A stretch of 64,000 nucleotides of DNA from Sialis fuliginosa (taxonomy: Eukaryota; Arthropoda; Insecta; Megaloptera; Sialidae), in assembly GCA_961205875.1 (NCBI GenBank), contig OY540810.1:16740001-16804000 (forward strand). Reading direction: 5' to 3'. Positions 22,251 to 34,178 of the stretch are shown piece after piece. The notes beneath the pieces are model-generated. The model had not been told where the DNA came from and made no database searches. It saw only the letters and a program-made list of their open reading frames with translations. Position 1 is the first letter of the stretch, and the number at the start of each line of letters is the position of its first letter. Made by a program: the position numbers and the translations under genes.

Positions 22251-23439
22251 AAGAAATGAAATATTTATTTTTACTTATAGGTTTTGAAAAGAGTATGTCA
22301 ATATTGACTATTTAATTAGTTAAATTTTTATTGAATTATTTCAGACTTTGGAAATGAATAAAATCAAGGCAATTTGCTACACATAGCTTTAATCCCCAGA
22401 GATAGATAAAATTAATTTAAAATTTGATTACATACAGTTGAATTATCAGATACATATGTGTGACACTATATATGTATATTAAGCACTCATTATTACATTT
22501 TTTTGGTTCACTAGAACTCTACTTTGTTAAAGATCTTGAATTAATTATTTGTAATTTCATTCAAATAGAAAACTTCTTCTTTTTAAAGACAACTTGTTTA
22601 TAACTTTTTAGTTGAAATTAAATAAGTATTTAGCAAGTTTTCGTTTTTAAATTTTTTATTTAATATGTTTGATGCTACATTCGGCTAAAGAAACGTAATT
22701 CTAAAGTAAACGTCAAAACTTCGGAGATTTATGTTAATAGTAAATGTACCTAGTAAATAGAAAAATTATAAATTTTAACTCATGTTAAATTAGAGTGCAA
22801 AATTATTGTAATCTTTAGGTTACAAGTTACCAAAATATTGAGTGACATATTTACATAATATACATACATATTGAGCAACGACAAATTAATACATTTTTAA
22901 TTAGCTCGTAAAAGAAATCGATGCTCAACCAACCCTTTAAAACAGTATAATTTAAACGTGTAATTCCCAATCCAACCCCATTACCAACCGATAGAAAGAG
23001 AGCACATAAATTTTGAGGGTAAAAAAATCTTTAATTCATTACCAACATTACATAGAAAAATCCCCACCTCTTCCCATTCGACGGATTTCTACCACACTTT
23101 GTCCATAAAACGGAAACTTCTAACTGAGATAGATTACAAATCACAAAATTATAATTTTAGTCACTTGTGTCTACTTCAGATCCAACCAAAAGAGACCCTT
23201 AAAGATAGTCAACATAGAGACTTGTTTCGAATAGGAGTGTTTTATAGACAGTACAACTTTTCAAAGTAAAACAAATCTTAAATATCGAGTATATAAGGTG
23301 TGTTTTTCTCTGTCATATGCATAACATATATTATAACTGTCTTTGTTGCAAATGTCGTTCTTATATGTGTTACAATTAAGGATAACAATTGTTTGAAACA
23401 AAAGACTATTGCGCGAACAAAAAATGTACTGGAAAATAG
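22251..23439. other. AT-rich upstream region, nothing recognised
   Basis: No gene or clear repeat. A moderately GC-rich, single-copy patch at 22960-23210 (CCAATCCAACCCCATTACC … CACCTCTTCCCATTCGACGG) may belong to the upstream regulatory region of the homeobox gene. Confidence 0.35.
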
Positions 23440-23666
23440 TCCTTGTACATAGTTGCCATAAGGTCGTGTTTTGATTCAGTATGAAACGGTGTATGGAGTT
23501 GGCACCCTTATCAAGAAATTAGGGTGGAAGGCGTGGTAGGAAACTTTTTCAGCCAATCGCATGTCAACAACTCTAGAGTGTCATGTGAAAGAGATATATG
23601 AGTGATTATGTCTCGGATAGAAACAGACAATCCATGTAATGGATAGCGAATTTTCGACGAGTTATC
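23440..23666 (+). promoter_or_regulatory. exex: Probable proximal promoter of the MNX/exex gene
   Basis: This GC-richer, non-repetitive block lies directly upstream of exon 1. It contains a CCAAT-type element (GCCAATCGCATGTC near 23555) and ATCCATGTAATGGATAG, a short palindrome with a TAAT core, near 23631. No TATA box is evident about 30 bases upstream of the candidate initiator. Position and composition support a promoter; the elements are not proven. Confidence 0.4.
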
Positions 23667-23669
23667 AGT
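23665..23669 (+). promoter_or_regulatory. exex: Candidate initiator (TCAGT)
   Basis: TATCAGTACG matches the arthropod Inr core TCAGT, with A at 23667. It would give a 219-nt leader before the ATG. No good DPE match was found at +28 to +33, so the start site is tentative and an extra 5' exon is possible. Confidence 0.3.
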
Positions 23670-23885
23670 ACGTTAGTTTCGTATCAACTTTGTTGTTTGT
23701 AGTTTGTGTATTTTCCAACTGTTGCGAGGACGTGATCGGTTTTATGACGCGTAAATAAATTTTAATATTAAGTGACCCAACATTTTTATTTTGAAAAATG
23801 TGAAAAACTTAAAGTACTAAAAGTGAAATTTAATTAAATAGGTTAAGTGCATAATATAATAGAGTGTAATATTTTTACCATAAAA

Positions 23886-24196
23886 ATGTCTAGTCCGATA
23901 AATTACATGGTTTCATCAAAACTCAGTGGTGAATCCAGTAGTCCTAGAACTATTTCACCTGTGCACTCGTTAACGCGTACGACACCGTTGTTTCAGAACT
24001 CATTAAGTATAGACTGTTCAAATCACCCTATGGGTGAGACGAATCAACGTATCATGGATACGAACCGACATAGTGGGGACTCGAACCACCAACATCACCA
24101 CAGTAGCAACAATACAACGCCTAGTTTAATCTCGGAAAATCAAATACAGCAGAAAGGTTCTTTTTGCATCGATGCGTTATTAGGAAGAGAAAATAG
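23886..24196 (+). CDS. exex: MNX/exex coding exon 1 (residues 1-104, eh1-like motif)
   Basis: Translation starts at ATG 23886 (MSSPINYMVS). Its context TAAAAATG has A at -3, and an in-frame reading further upstream has no ATG. The exon encodes a Ser/Thr/Asn/His-rich, probably disordered N-terminus. It ends with GSFCIDALLGREN: FCIDALL (residues 93-99) fits the engrailed-homology-1 repressor consensus FxIxxLL and matches the N-terminal FRIDALL of vertebrate MNX1, as I recall it. The donor is AATAG|GTGATT, so the exon ends at 24196 with two bases of an Arg codon. Reading on into the intron meets a stop at once (24198-24200). The GTGATT donor is weaker than GTAAGT but fits the phase. Confidence 0.92.
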
Positions 24197-24699
24197 GTGA
24201 TTTTTTAAAAATATTGTTCGTTTTATTTTGAAATCAATTTAAGATTTTTCCTCCTCGGCCCTTATTTAAAGAAATAACCTGATAACAATGTACCTTACGA
24301 TAACATGTATACTCTTAATTTTAATAAGCAAATTACTTAAGATAAGTTCCATTGATACTTAAATTATTAAAAATAAAGTATGTAGAAGTACTATTTACCA
24401 TATTTTTGTTGGATGGTATTATTTTATTTTGATTTAATTTATAAATAAATGTTAATATAAAGTAAAAATACAAGGTGCTCCGTAGGCCAGAAGCCATAGG
24501 GAAAATAGTCAAATAATTTTCTATATAAAATCTATAAAAAAATGAATATTCCCATGGGTCCCTACTTACAGGACGTTCTGTATTTGCTGATATTTATAAG
24601 TTTTTTGTTATTTTTGAATTTATAGTATAAATTTAACTGACGCTTTTAAAATTAAAGAAGTAACTAATTGTTGTATTGTAGGAAATTCATCTTTAGAAG
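24197..24699. other. Intron 1, proximal part
   Basis: AT-rich, nothing recognised. Confidence 0.4.
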
Positions 24700-25130
24700 T
24701 ATTATGCAAATTAGTATAAAAATCTTAGATTAGGAAAGGTTATGGAGACATAACAACCAATGTTATTCCGTATATGAAACTGTTACCAAAACACAATGGC
24801 GGCTATTTTTAATTAAATGTCACTTTCGTTATTTCCATGCATATTATCCCAGAGGCGTCAGTTGAAAATTTATAATATGTAAATATGTTTTAAATTACAA
24901 TTGAATTTGATATGTAAGAGAGACAATAATACCAAATATACGTTTCTCTGTTAATCAATTATCACTAAAATACCTTTATTGATAATATAAAACTAGTGTT
25001 ATTAATTAACTTTAGAATTCAAAACAATTAATATTTATTTTAAAATCCGAATGATTCTTGGAGCGATACAGTAACAATGCTAGGTAATGTGTTATGAGTC
25101 CTATATATTTCCTTGTCTAATTGTAAGATA
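24700..25130 (+). repeat. Dispersed repeat, copy 2 (related to 4080-4480)
   Basis: Collinear with 4080-4480, with shared GAAACTGTTACCAAAAC-type, TTACAATTGAATTTGAT and AGTAACAATGCTAGGTA blocks. Divergence is roughly 25-30% by eye. Confidence 0.55.
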
Positions 25131-25254
25131 AGAATAAAACTGAACAAAATTATATAGGAGCTAAGATAATTATTGTTTTGTTTATAACAAAATGAAAATT
25201 ATCTTAATATTAAAATATAATTTTAATCTAAGCTTCTCTTTAAAACAATATTAT

Positions 25255-27318
25255 AGTCCAGTAAAGGAAGCATTTTGACAGGAAATTAAGAGAGCAAGCA
25301 ATTTTATAATTGATTCTTATAGATTTTGAACCAGAGAATTCGAAAAAAATAACCCGGACAAGCGAAAAGTGGTGGAACACCCTTAAAAATGGGGTTTAAG
25401 GGTGAAAATCCCATTTCCAACCGTTTTTTCAATTTATCACAAAATCTAAAGCGATGATGGTATATTTTTATGGTTGATATATGTTCAGGACACTCAGACG
25501 AATCGATTGTGACCACATATACTAAATTTGACCAAAAATTATCTCTTCCAGAGGGCTTAAAAGACTTAAAAATGCATCTTTTCGGGGAAAATAGTTTAAA
25601 AATTAATAACTTTTGCTAAAATCATCCAAATGACTCGTAACTAGGCTCAAATTGTTCCTGAAGTTCCAAAGAATAATAATGAACCATAATTTAAAAAAAT
25701 ATTAATAGTTTAACCAATAAAAATCGCTAATATTTAACGGTATGTAACGTAAATTTTTGAAAAACTATCTTTTTACTAAAATTTAAATAAAAACATCAGG
25801 GTTGAATATTTTTTAGTGAAACCAAGGTAGATACCTTCTATTTGTACATACAAACAAAATGAGACCCCCCAAAATAATATTAAGTTATTAGAACGGGTGC
25901 AAGTGCGCTTAGAAATATACTGAATTTTTGTTGTATACAATTTAAAAAATTACATTTTTCCAAACAAAATAATAGATTCAGTCCAGTAAAGGAAGCATTT
26001 TGGCAGGAAATTAAGAGGGCAAGCAATTTTATGATTGATTCTTATAGATTTTGAACCGGGGAATTCGAAAAAATAACCCGGACAAGCGAAAAGTGGTGCA
26101 ACACCCTTAAAAATGGGGTTTAAGGGTGAAAACCCCATTTCCAACCGTTTTTTTCAATTTATCACAAAATCTGAAGCGACGATGGTATATTTTTATCATT
26201 GGTATATGTTCAGGACACTCAGAGGAATCGATTGTGACCACATATACTAAATTTGGCCAAAAATTATCTCTTCCAAAGGGCTTAAATGACGTAAAAATGC
26301 ACTTACCCTTAAACATTAGCGATTTTCATTGGTTAAACTACTAATATTTTTTTAAATTATGATTGGCCATTATTCTTTGGAACTTCATGAATAATTTGAG
26401 CTTAGTTACGAGTCATTTGGATAATTTTAACAAAAGTTCTTAATTTTTAAACTATTTTTCCCGAAAAGATGCATTTTTACGTCTTTTAAGCCCTTTGAAA
26501 GACGTAATGTTTGGCCAAATTTAGTATATGTGGTCACAATCGATTCGTCTAAGTGTCCTGAACATATATCAATCATAAAAATATACCATCGTTGCTTTAG
26601 ATTTTGTGATAATTTGTAAAAACTGTTGGAAATGGGCTTTTCACCTTTAAACCCCATTTTAAGGTGTTGCACCACTTTCCGCTAGTCCGAGTTATTTTTT
26701 TCGAATTCTTCGGTTCAAAATCTATAAGAATCAATTCGTTTCACTAAAAAATATTTAACCCTTGTGTTTTTATTTAAATTTTAGTAAAAATGTAGTTTTT
26801 AAAAAAATTACGTTACTTACCCTTAAACATTGGCGATTTTTATTGGTTAAACGATTAATATTTTTTTAAATTATGGTTGGTCATTATTCTTTGGAACTTT
26901 TGGAATATATTGACGCTAATTACGAGTCATTTGAATGATTTTAACAACAGTTATTAATTTTTAAACTATTTTCCCGAAAAGATGCATTTTTCTGTCTTTT
27001 AAGCCCTCTGAAAGAGGTAATTTTTGGTCAAATTTAGTATATGTGGTCACAATCGATTCGTCTGAGTGTCCTGAACATATATCAATGATAAAAATATACC
27101 ATCGTCGCTTTAGATTTTGTGATAAATTGAAAAAACGGTTGGAAATGGGGTTTTCACCCTTAAACCCCATTTTTAAGGGTGTTGCACCACTTTTCGCTTG
27201 TCCGGGTTATTTTTTTCGAATTCTCCGGTTCAAAATCTATAAGAATCAATCATAAAATTGCTTGCCCTCTAAATTTCCCTTTTTCTCACTTTTCACTGCT
27301 TCCTTGACTGGGCTATTA
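25255..27318. mobile_element. Nested foldback cluster: four units as two inverted pairs
   Basis: One ~580-bp unit occurs four times: A 25255-25835 (+), B 25976-26316 (+, truncated), C 26316-26733 (-, truncated) and D 26734-27318 (-). The outer ends TAGTCCAGTAAAGGAAGC and, on the minus strand, TAGCCCAGTCAAGGAAGC act as terminal inverted repeats. A and D look about 95% identical. B and C meet back to back at 26316, within the ACTTACCCTTAAACATT block. The simplest reading is a foldback element (A…D) with a second one (B…C) inserted or copied into it. Related short frames of about 70 codons recur in the units. Confidence 0.8.
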
Positions 27319-30070
27319 TTGGCCATGAAAATAATATTTTTTTAGTTTTAAACAGTAAGGTGCCTGTAGCAAATAAAAAAATAAAGATTATGGTGCAAAT
27401 TATTAGTTTTTGCTTTATAAAATAAAATAAAATTTACCGTAGTATCTTAGGAATAATAAGGCTCACTAAATTTAAGATTGGCCTATTTATTATTTATTAC
27501 AATTTATGTTCACATTTTTTGTTCTAGATTGGTATGTCATTTTTGTTTACTAATAATTAAAACAATAATTTATAACGAAGAAATAATATGGTCTGGCGAG
27601 TTTAATAGGGCTCAAAGTTACTTTTTAAGATGTCTTAAAAATTTAAAAATGATAAAATCATTTAAGAAATGTTGAATTTCGTACTTCTTTAAATTAATAA
27701 TAAACCAAAGTTTACCATTAACATAGCCTTTTTAATATAAATTACTTATTACCCGAAATATAGCATCTTTAATTAAGGTGGACGTTATTTCTCCTCATGA
27801 CCATATTACGAAGACAATATTTTTATCATATGCTTTAAGTTAACCGTTTTTATTTAATTATAATTATTAATTTACTTCTAAATAGTTCTTTTAATTTTTA
27901 TATTTAATATTTACTGACTATCACATACTTTTGGGGATGTTCTAATATGCCCATATATTACAGTTTCGGTTAGATATTTGGGTATTATCGTGCACTAATA
28001 TATCAAATCACAAAAATATTGTTTTTGAGTTATTAATGTAGTTTCATTTAAAATATACACAAATTAAAAAATCTTTTAGGGTTTGGTTGAAGAGAGGATG
28101 ATTATTAATTAACACTATTTTATTAATAAAAAATAATGACCCAATATTTTAATGAATTCAATTAACAGAAAGAATGCCATTTTATCTAACAATTAAGATA
28201 TCATTAATGTTATATATACACAAATGTTTAGATAAATGTAATAAGTATCATTAAAAAACTGATTTAAATACAATCAATAATACATTATCTGTATATTTTA
28301 CTTATAATTAGTAGGATGACATATTGATAAATTAATATTATCAAAATTTGAATAGGTTTCAATAATTAAAATAGAATTATTTGTGATTCATATACCTAAT
28401 CCTAAAGAATATGCGTGCAAAGAATATGTATACATTTTTGTATTGTTTATAATCTTTTATTTAATTTGAATCTAGTATAAAAAGATATGAGTTTTAATTA
28501 AATTGTATTATTTAAAAAATAACTATAATTTTTATTAAAAATATTTAATTACATTTTAATTTCAGACCAATATTTAAAAAAAAATATGTGAAATAGTTTT
28601 TAAATCAGCACTAAAATATCACTAATATAGCAACCCTTACAAATATTATTTACGAGTTTTGAGTGCAGTTTCATTCAAAATAAAGTTTATACTATTACAG
28701 AAAATAGCTCATAGCTATAAAAAAATATTTAAATTTTAATTAAAATTTAAATAATTAATTAAAGAAAAACACTTTATAGAGAACGATAATAAAAATATAT
28801 ATATGAAAAACATTGTTTCCAAATTTGGAAAATGTATATTATTGTATATATATATTTAATTAATCAACCAAACGCCAAATTACTTTTTTCTAAAAAAAAA
28901 TAAATAAATGTAACAAAATCACAAATGTATTTTTGTTTGCGCGCGTCAAAAACGTTGATATTTCAAATGAGCTTTATCTGGGTTCATACATTAGTGCAAA
29001 ACATAGTCCGAATATATGTATAATAGGAATAAACTTACTTTTTTTTTTAGAAAATACAAGGTTATCAGATATTATTTATTTATTGATAAATACTGAGATT
29101 CGTTATTAGATAAATAGTAAATATTTTTTTAATCTTTGCATTTACAAAACACAATATCTTTCTGTATAATATGTGTGTTTGTCCGCTGATCCGATTTTAG
29201 TTATTAGGTCAGGTTTTATTAATTGTTTGTTTAAAATTGGTTTCGCAGTTCCTAAGTTATAAAAATATTTGTCTGCAAGGGTAATATGAAAATTCTAATT
29301 TTTGACATATTTTATGCATTTTGTTAAAAAAAGAAAAATTTTCTTATACGCATTTGGTAAAGTTGGAATATTAAATGCTAATTGGAACTAAAAACAGGGA
29401 TTTTATTCTTTAATATCTCCATAACATTGCAAATAGACATATTTACCAAAGATTATCTATGATATTTATTTAGTAACGCGTGACATAATAATATTTTTAC
29501 TAGAATTTATTCTTTTATGGAAATTTCAAGTTCCTTCGCGCTTTAATATTAAAGTCTGACTGGAGAGTCCGATTGTTCCGTCTTTAAAGGAGCTAAAAAA
29601 AATTTTTTTTCGTAATATCTTATTTCCGGTTTGCAATACGAACAAGATTTTTTTGTTAGCAATATTATAGGAAAGACAATCACCAATAATTTCTGTCTAA
29701 TTATTTTATGTATAGGTTAAATACGAGTACCTAGTTTCTGAGATACGGCCGTTAATAGGCTGGTCTGACAACGCGTGAACAACCAGTTTTAAAGCGCAAA
29801 TAAATAATATATGTTCATCGTTTGTATATTTATATGTATAAGATAGCATATTTAATCTATTTTTTATATTTATATTTTTTACTGTTATTGTACTTTGATA
29901 AATTATAAAATCCTGTGATTTTCTAAAATGCGAAATAAAAAAATAAAAATGGATTCGAAATTTGTATGACAAAATGTGGTCTCTAACGTTTCTATCTCCC
30001 CGTCTATAAGTAATGGTTAATTACACCAAACAGACAAAACACTAACAAATATATTTCATCTTTATTCCAG
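27319..30070. other. Intron 1, distal part: very AT-rich
   Basis: Exceptionally AT-rich, especially 27700-29150, with many A/T runs. No island, MITE ends or coding signal. The 29150-29300 and 29540-29770 segments contain phrases (TGTCCGCTGATCCGATTT, GATACGGCCGTTAATAGG) that suggest old transposon tails. The acceptor of exon 2 is TTTATTCCAG. Confidence 0.4.
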
Positions 30071-30489
30071 AAGCCCAGCACCCGTAATGACATCACGAAG
30101 TCCAAGTAGAAGCCCTAGTCCATTATCGAGTCCTGCTTCAAGTCCCCCAATCAGTCCCGGTAGCGAAGTTCAAAATCGGTTCGTCCCGCGGCCGGGCTTG
30201 ATGCAGCATACCACCGGCTCGACGCCGTTTGGCCAACGGTCAGACGGCGTGATATACGGTGCTTACCCTCACCAGCCGACGGCACCGCTGCTGACGGCAC
30301 ACCACCATCCCGCCTCGTCCGCGTTCCACCATCCGCTTGACGGCACGCACCACAACAAGACGGCGGCCATGCACCAGGTGGCAGCCGCGGTCGCTGCCGT
30401 CACTGCCACGCCGCAGCAGTTGCACCACATGCAGCTAGAGTGGCTCGCGAGGACCGGAATGTTTTATCCGAGGTTACCCGATCTTACGG
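30071..30489 (+). CDS. exex: MNX/exex coding exon 2 (residues 104-244)
   Basis: The acceptor TTTATTCCAG|AAGCCC completes the Arg codon left by exon 1, and the donor ACGG|GTATGT ends the exon at 30489 with one base of a Gly codon. The exon is GC-rich against very AT-rich introns. It encodes a Ser/Pro-rich segment (112-135, SRSPSRSPSP), a His-rich segment (181-199), an Ala-rich run (208-214) and a conserved-looking block L226-G244 (LEWLARTGMFYPRLPDLTG) just before the homeodomain. Vertebrate MNX proteins carry a similarly placed short Pro-containing motif. Running past the donor adds MFGKLFFY and a stop, so splicing at GTATGT is favoured. Confidence 0.93.
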
Positions 30490-30539
30490 GTATGTTTGGT
30501 AAATTATTTTTCTATTGATTGATTCAGTGACGGTTATAT

Positions 30540-31351
30540 GTCTGGTATTATAAAGAATTTGCTATAGATCAAAAGCTAAGCTAACGATATCTGCTTCATG
30601 ATTTGATAATCAACATTAATTTGCTCGGGATTTTATAGTACACTAGCGCATTGGACCCGGTGTTACCCGGGTTAATATCCACAAAATCATAGTGCCCAAA
30701 ACACACGGTTCACTACGAATTGTTTTTTTTCGACTCATTTAGTGAAAACCGGAATAAAATACAATTTGTATAAAAAAAATAGGTTAGCAACAATCATAAT
30801 CAATTTCGATATTTTACCTCTCTTGGAAGTGAAATGTTTCTTTATATTTTAATTTTCAATCAATATATTTCAACATGTGTCAAAAATCATCGACAAAATA
30901 TTTGAAAGGGATAGGTAGTGACATAAATAATAGGTATGCTCTGACATCATGGAAACAAAACACGACTTGAAGATTTTTTTAGTCTTTTGATGTTAAATCT
31001 TAGGTTTTCATAAAATATTAATAGCCACGATACTGCTCAGAAAAAATTCTAACTATTGGTGAAAACAGCATTGAAATCGGTTCAGTAATTCCCGAGTCTA
31101 TAAGCCTCATACAAACGAACATTCATTTTTATATATAAAGATAGTGATAATAAATGTATAATAATGTAAATGCTATGTATTTTACGAGGTACACTTGTCA
31201 CTACTGCTTTTAAATTGTTGATTTCTACTTAACGCGCATGAGTTAAGGTCATTCATATATATAGTTACTACACCATTCTTTACAACTGTCCCCGTAGATA
31301 GCGTTAGTTTAGTATTTGCTCGAGAGCAAATTCTTTATAATACCGGACATA
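30540..31351. mobile_element. MITE with GTCTGGTATTATAAAG ends, carrying a retroelement-like insertion
   Basis: The left end GGTATTATAAAGAATTTGCT and the right end (minus strand) GGTATTATAAAGAATTTGCT are identical over 20 bp, followed by paired AAGCTAAGCTAACG-type sequence. The family recurs at 32284-32548 and 38175-38504 at about 270-330 bp. Here the copy is longer because about 30640-31145 holds an RTE/SINE-like tail (CCGGTGTTACCCGGG near 30658; CATTGAAATCGGTTCAGTAATT near 31070). Confidence 0.7.
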
Positions 31352-31373
31352 AGACAGAAACTCTTATGGTAGC

Positions 31374-31450
31374 ACACGAGACGTAATGAGACGAGAGTCA
31401 GGTAACTCTCGGTAAACTGACAGTTTCATTTTGAACTCGTCTCGGATCTT
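31374..31450. repeat. 'gagacgagac' repeat fragment, copy 4
   Basis: CACGAGACG, AATGAGACGAGAGTCAGG and GAACTCGTCTCGGATC occur in inverted arrangement. Confidence 0.4.
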
Positions 31451-31639
31451 ACATAATTACTTAAAATACTTATTTAATTTTAAATGTTTGTATTTTTATA
31501 AGATACATAAAAAATGAAACATAAAAATTCATTTAAAAATCCGATCATAAAAAACAAACAATTAATTATTTTGCATTGTTTTCAAAAACCATTATTAAAA
31601 ATAAACTTCCCATTCTAAACAAAAACACGAAAGAACAAA

Positions 31640-31770
31640 ACGAACGATGGGGTAGAGAAATACGGTGCTCGGAGGGAATCCAGGAGGATAGAGCTAGGGT
31701 GTGGGCGGGTGGAGGTGTATAGCGTGGCGTACGGCAATTAGCGCTGAAATCAGCATACGTAATTGTGAGC
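31640..31770. promoter_or_regulatory. Small GC-rich island in intron 2
   Basis: Single-copy segment with GTGGGCGGGTGGAGG and GGCAATTAGCGCTGAAATC (homeodomain-type ATTA core). Candidate regulatory element by composition only. The overlapping frames have no domain. Confidence 0.25.
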
Positions 31771-32283
31771 ATTTTACACCTCAACAATTAAATTTTAATA
31801 CAGCAAATTACACCGAATATATAAACGGTAACATTTCATTTCGAGTTACCTCCATCTCCCCCTCTCTCTCGTATACATTTTACGTGTTTTAGTCATTGGC
31901 GGATCATTAAAAAAAACAAATATAATATTTTCAATGTCAAAAAAACTAAATCGACTGTTCATTAGTAAGAAAACAGGACAAAAATTATTAAATTTTAATT
32001 TTAAAAATCTTTTACTTTTCTTCATTTGTTTGTAAACGCTAACTTGGAAAGTAATATTACGCTATCATGCTAGACGAAAAATCAGGAAGCACTGTGCTAT
32101 AACTAATAACGTATAAAACTATATATGTACGTATTTTGTACATAGTCTGCATTTAACGGTGGGGGATGAATGGTTTAAATTTTATATTATTAACAATGAG
32201 ACTTTATACCAAAGCTATCTATTGCCTTTTTATTTAGGATGATTTAAGATTAATTATTGTTCCGGAGATATATGTCGAGTACC
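31771..32283. other. Intron 2 spacer
   Basis: AT-rich, nothing recognised. Confidence 0.35.
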
Positions 32284-32548
32284 TATTATAAAGAATTTAC
32301 TCTAGAACAAAAGCTAAGGTAACGCTATATGCAAATTATAAAATAGTTATAAATTCGCTCGGAATTTTATAGCAGTGGTAAAAATATATAATAATGTAAA
32401 TTCTATGCTTTTTATTGTATACACCAATCACTACTGCTTTTAGATCACTGATTTATGCTTAACGCGTATTTCGTCATTTATATTTAATACTTCGAGGATT
32501 ATGTTAGCTTAGTTTTTGCTCTAGAGCAAATTCATTATAATACCTGAT
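32284..32548. mobile_element. MITE of the GGTATTATAAAG family, copy 2
   Basis: Ends ACCTATTATAAAGAATTTAC and (minus strand) CAGGTATTATAATGAATTTG. Internal blocks AAAAGCTAAGGTAACGC and CACTACTGCTTTTAGATCA match the copy at 30540-31351. Confidence 0.75.
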
Positions 32549-32779
32549 AATAATCTTTCAAAAATTGTGATATAGTTTCGTTGAATTTATGTTCCTGAGG
32601 TTACTACCTAGTACTTCCGTGAAGAAGTTGTTATCAATCAGATAATTGGTAACAACACAACGATATAGTTCCAACATGGAATTTATTAATAGTAATTAAA
32701 TATCGTGTTTGCCATTAGCCACTATAAATTGTTAACTATAACCAAATTTCGTTATCTACAAATAATCTCTTTTCTCATG

Positions 32780-33117
32780 CCCGATATTATAAAGGAGCTA
32801 GCAAATTTTGCAAAATTTGCTAGTTAGCAATTACTTTCAAATGGGGTATTAATTCTGTACTAGTATCTATGAATTAGTTATGGAATTTAGAGCAGTGACA
32901 CTTCAACTAATTGTAACACAGTTGGCATCTTTCACCGTACAAAATAATTTTCATAATATCACCACTGTTTTAATACCGTTGGTATTTACCTACAACGCGT
33001 GCGCGGAACTTTTCAAAGTCTTTAACAAACTCCAAAAGAACTGTCATATAATTTTGATATCTCATTTGAAAGTGCTTGCTAGCTAGCAAATTTGCTAGGT
33101 CCTTTATAATACTGGAT
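32780..33117. mobile_element. Related MITE with GATATTATAAAGGAGCTAGC ends
   Basis: Left CCGATATTATAAAGGAGCTA, right (minus strand) CCAGTATTATAAAGGACCTA. The ends share the TATTATAAAG core with the 30540 family but the interior differs. The open frame at 32880-33086 is the MITE interior. Confidence 0.7.
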
Positions 33118-33952
33118 ATCAGTGTATCAAAAAAGGATAAAACATGTACTCTATTATTTTAGAGCCTTAAACTATTTGGCGACTTTCCGACATCTACACG
33201 AGTAACGCTGGGAACAACAGTTATTTTAAAAATTTTCGGTGCAATACGTAATTTTTAAAGAAATGGAAATACGATACTGTGTATAACAGATATAGTAATA
33301 AAAAAATTGATGTATGCTTAATTTTTTGTTGGTGTTACGAGTCGCCTCTGTCGTACATACATATACATATATAATGAAGTTGTTAATACATACATACACA
33401 CAAACCGTGGTCTTAAGCTAATACAATATCGGGTGAATATATTTAAATATATATGAGGACTACCTATATACCTACTAGCAGTATATCGCTTTACCAATAA
33501 CTAATTGTAGTCAAGCTACAACTTAATGGTCAACAAGAAATATATGTACCTACAGTATGTCAACATTTGCAAAAATGTTCTTTACATTATGACAAATTAT
33601 ATTTAAAGTCTTTTCAGTACTGTATCAAAATATTTATTAGGAAATTTCATTCTGTGAAATTGACTGTTTCTGTATAGGGTAGACCGAGGCAAACAGGATC
33701 AATTTTTCTTCAATGACAAAAAAACTATACAAGTTTTATAATTAATAATTTTCCATCTAAGGTTTTATGCAATAAAATAATATGCAATATAATTTTCCCA
33801 TTCCATAAACGAAATAATCAACAGAATTATTGAATCGTTTGCCATTTTAAAAAACCCGGTCAGTAAACAATATTCAACGAATATACATTATTATTTGTTA
33901 CGACTCTAATGAATCAGTTGGGAAAACTAAAACAATTCAAAATTGTTCATAT
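33118..33952. other. Intron 2 spacer
   Basis: AT-rich with short ATACATAC runs near 33352-33400. Nothing else recognised. Confidence 0.35.
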
Positions 33953-34178
33953 ACAGGATGAGTCATATCAGATGGAACAAACTTGAACAGTTTTGTGAAC
34001 AGTTGATTAAGACAAATATTTCAAGCAAAAAAGTTCATATAAACATTAAACATGTGCCCGGAAAGTCTTCATGAGGAAGCTACAGACTCCCAAAGATTTT
34101 GCCTAAAATTAGTTTATATTTAATATCTGGAAAACCGATGTGTGTTCAAGTTTGTTCCACCTGATATGACTCAACTGT
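33953..34178. mobile_element. MITE, about 226 bp
   Basis: Inverted ends ACAGGATGAGTCATATCAG and (minus strand) ACAGTTGAGTCATATCAG, followed on both sides by TGGAACAAACTTGAACA (left) and its near-copy. AT-type dinucleotides flank it. A partial relative lies at 14450-14605. Confidence 0.8.

Noticed and set aside
23847-23885. In-frame N-terminal extension upstream of the exon 1 ATG
   Set aside because: The upstream frame begins with GTG, not ATG. The first ATG in frame is at 23886 and has a good context.
30490-30518. Read-through of exon 2 into intron 2 (adds MFGKLFFY and stop)
   Set aside because: The donor GTATGT at 30490 gives the correct phase and joins to the homeodomain exon; the read-through tail is not conserved-looking.
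32880-33086. 68-codon open frame, plus strand
   Set aside because: Lies wholly inside the 32780-33117 MITE, between its inverted ends.
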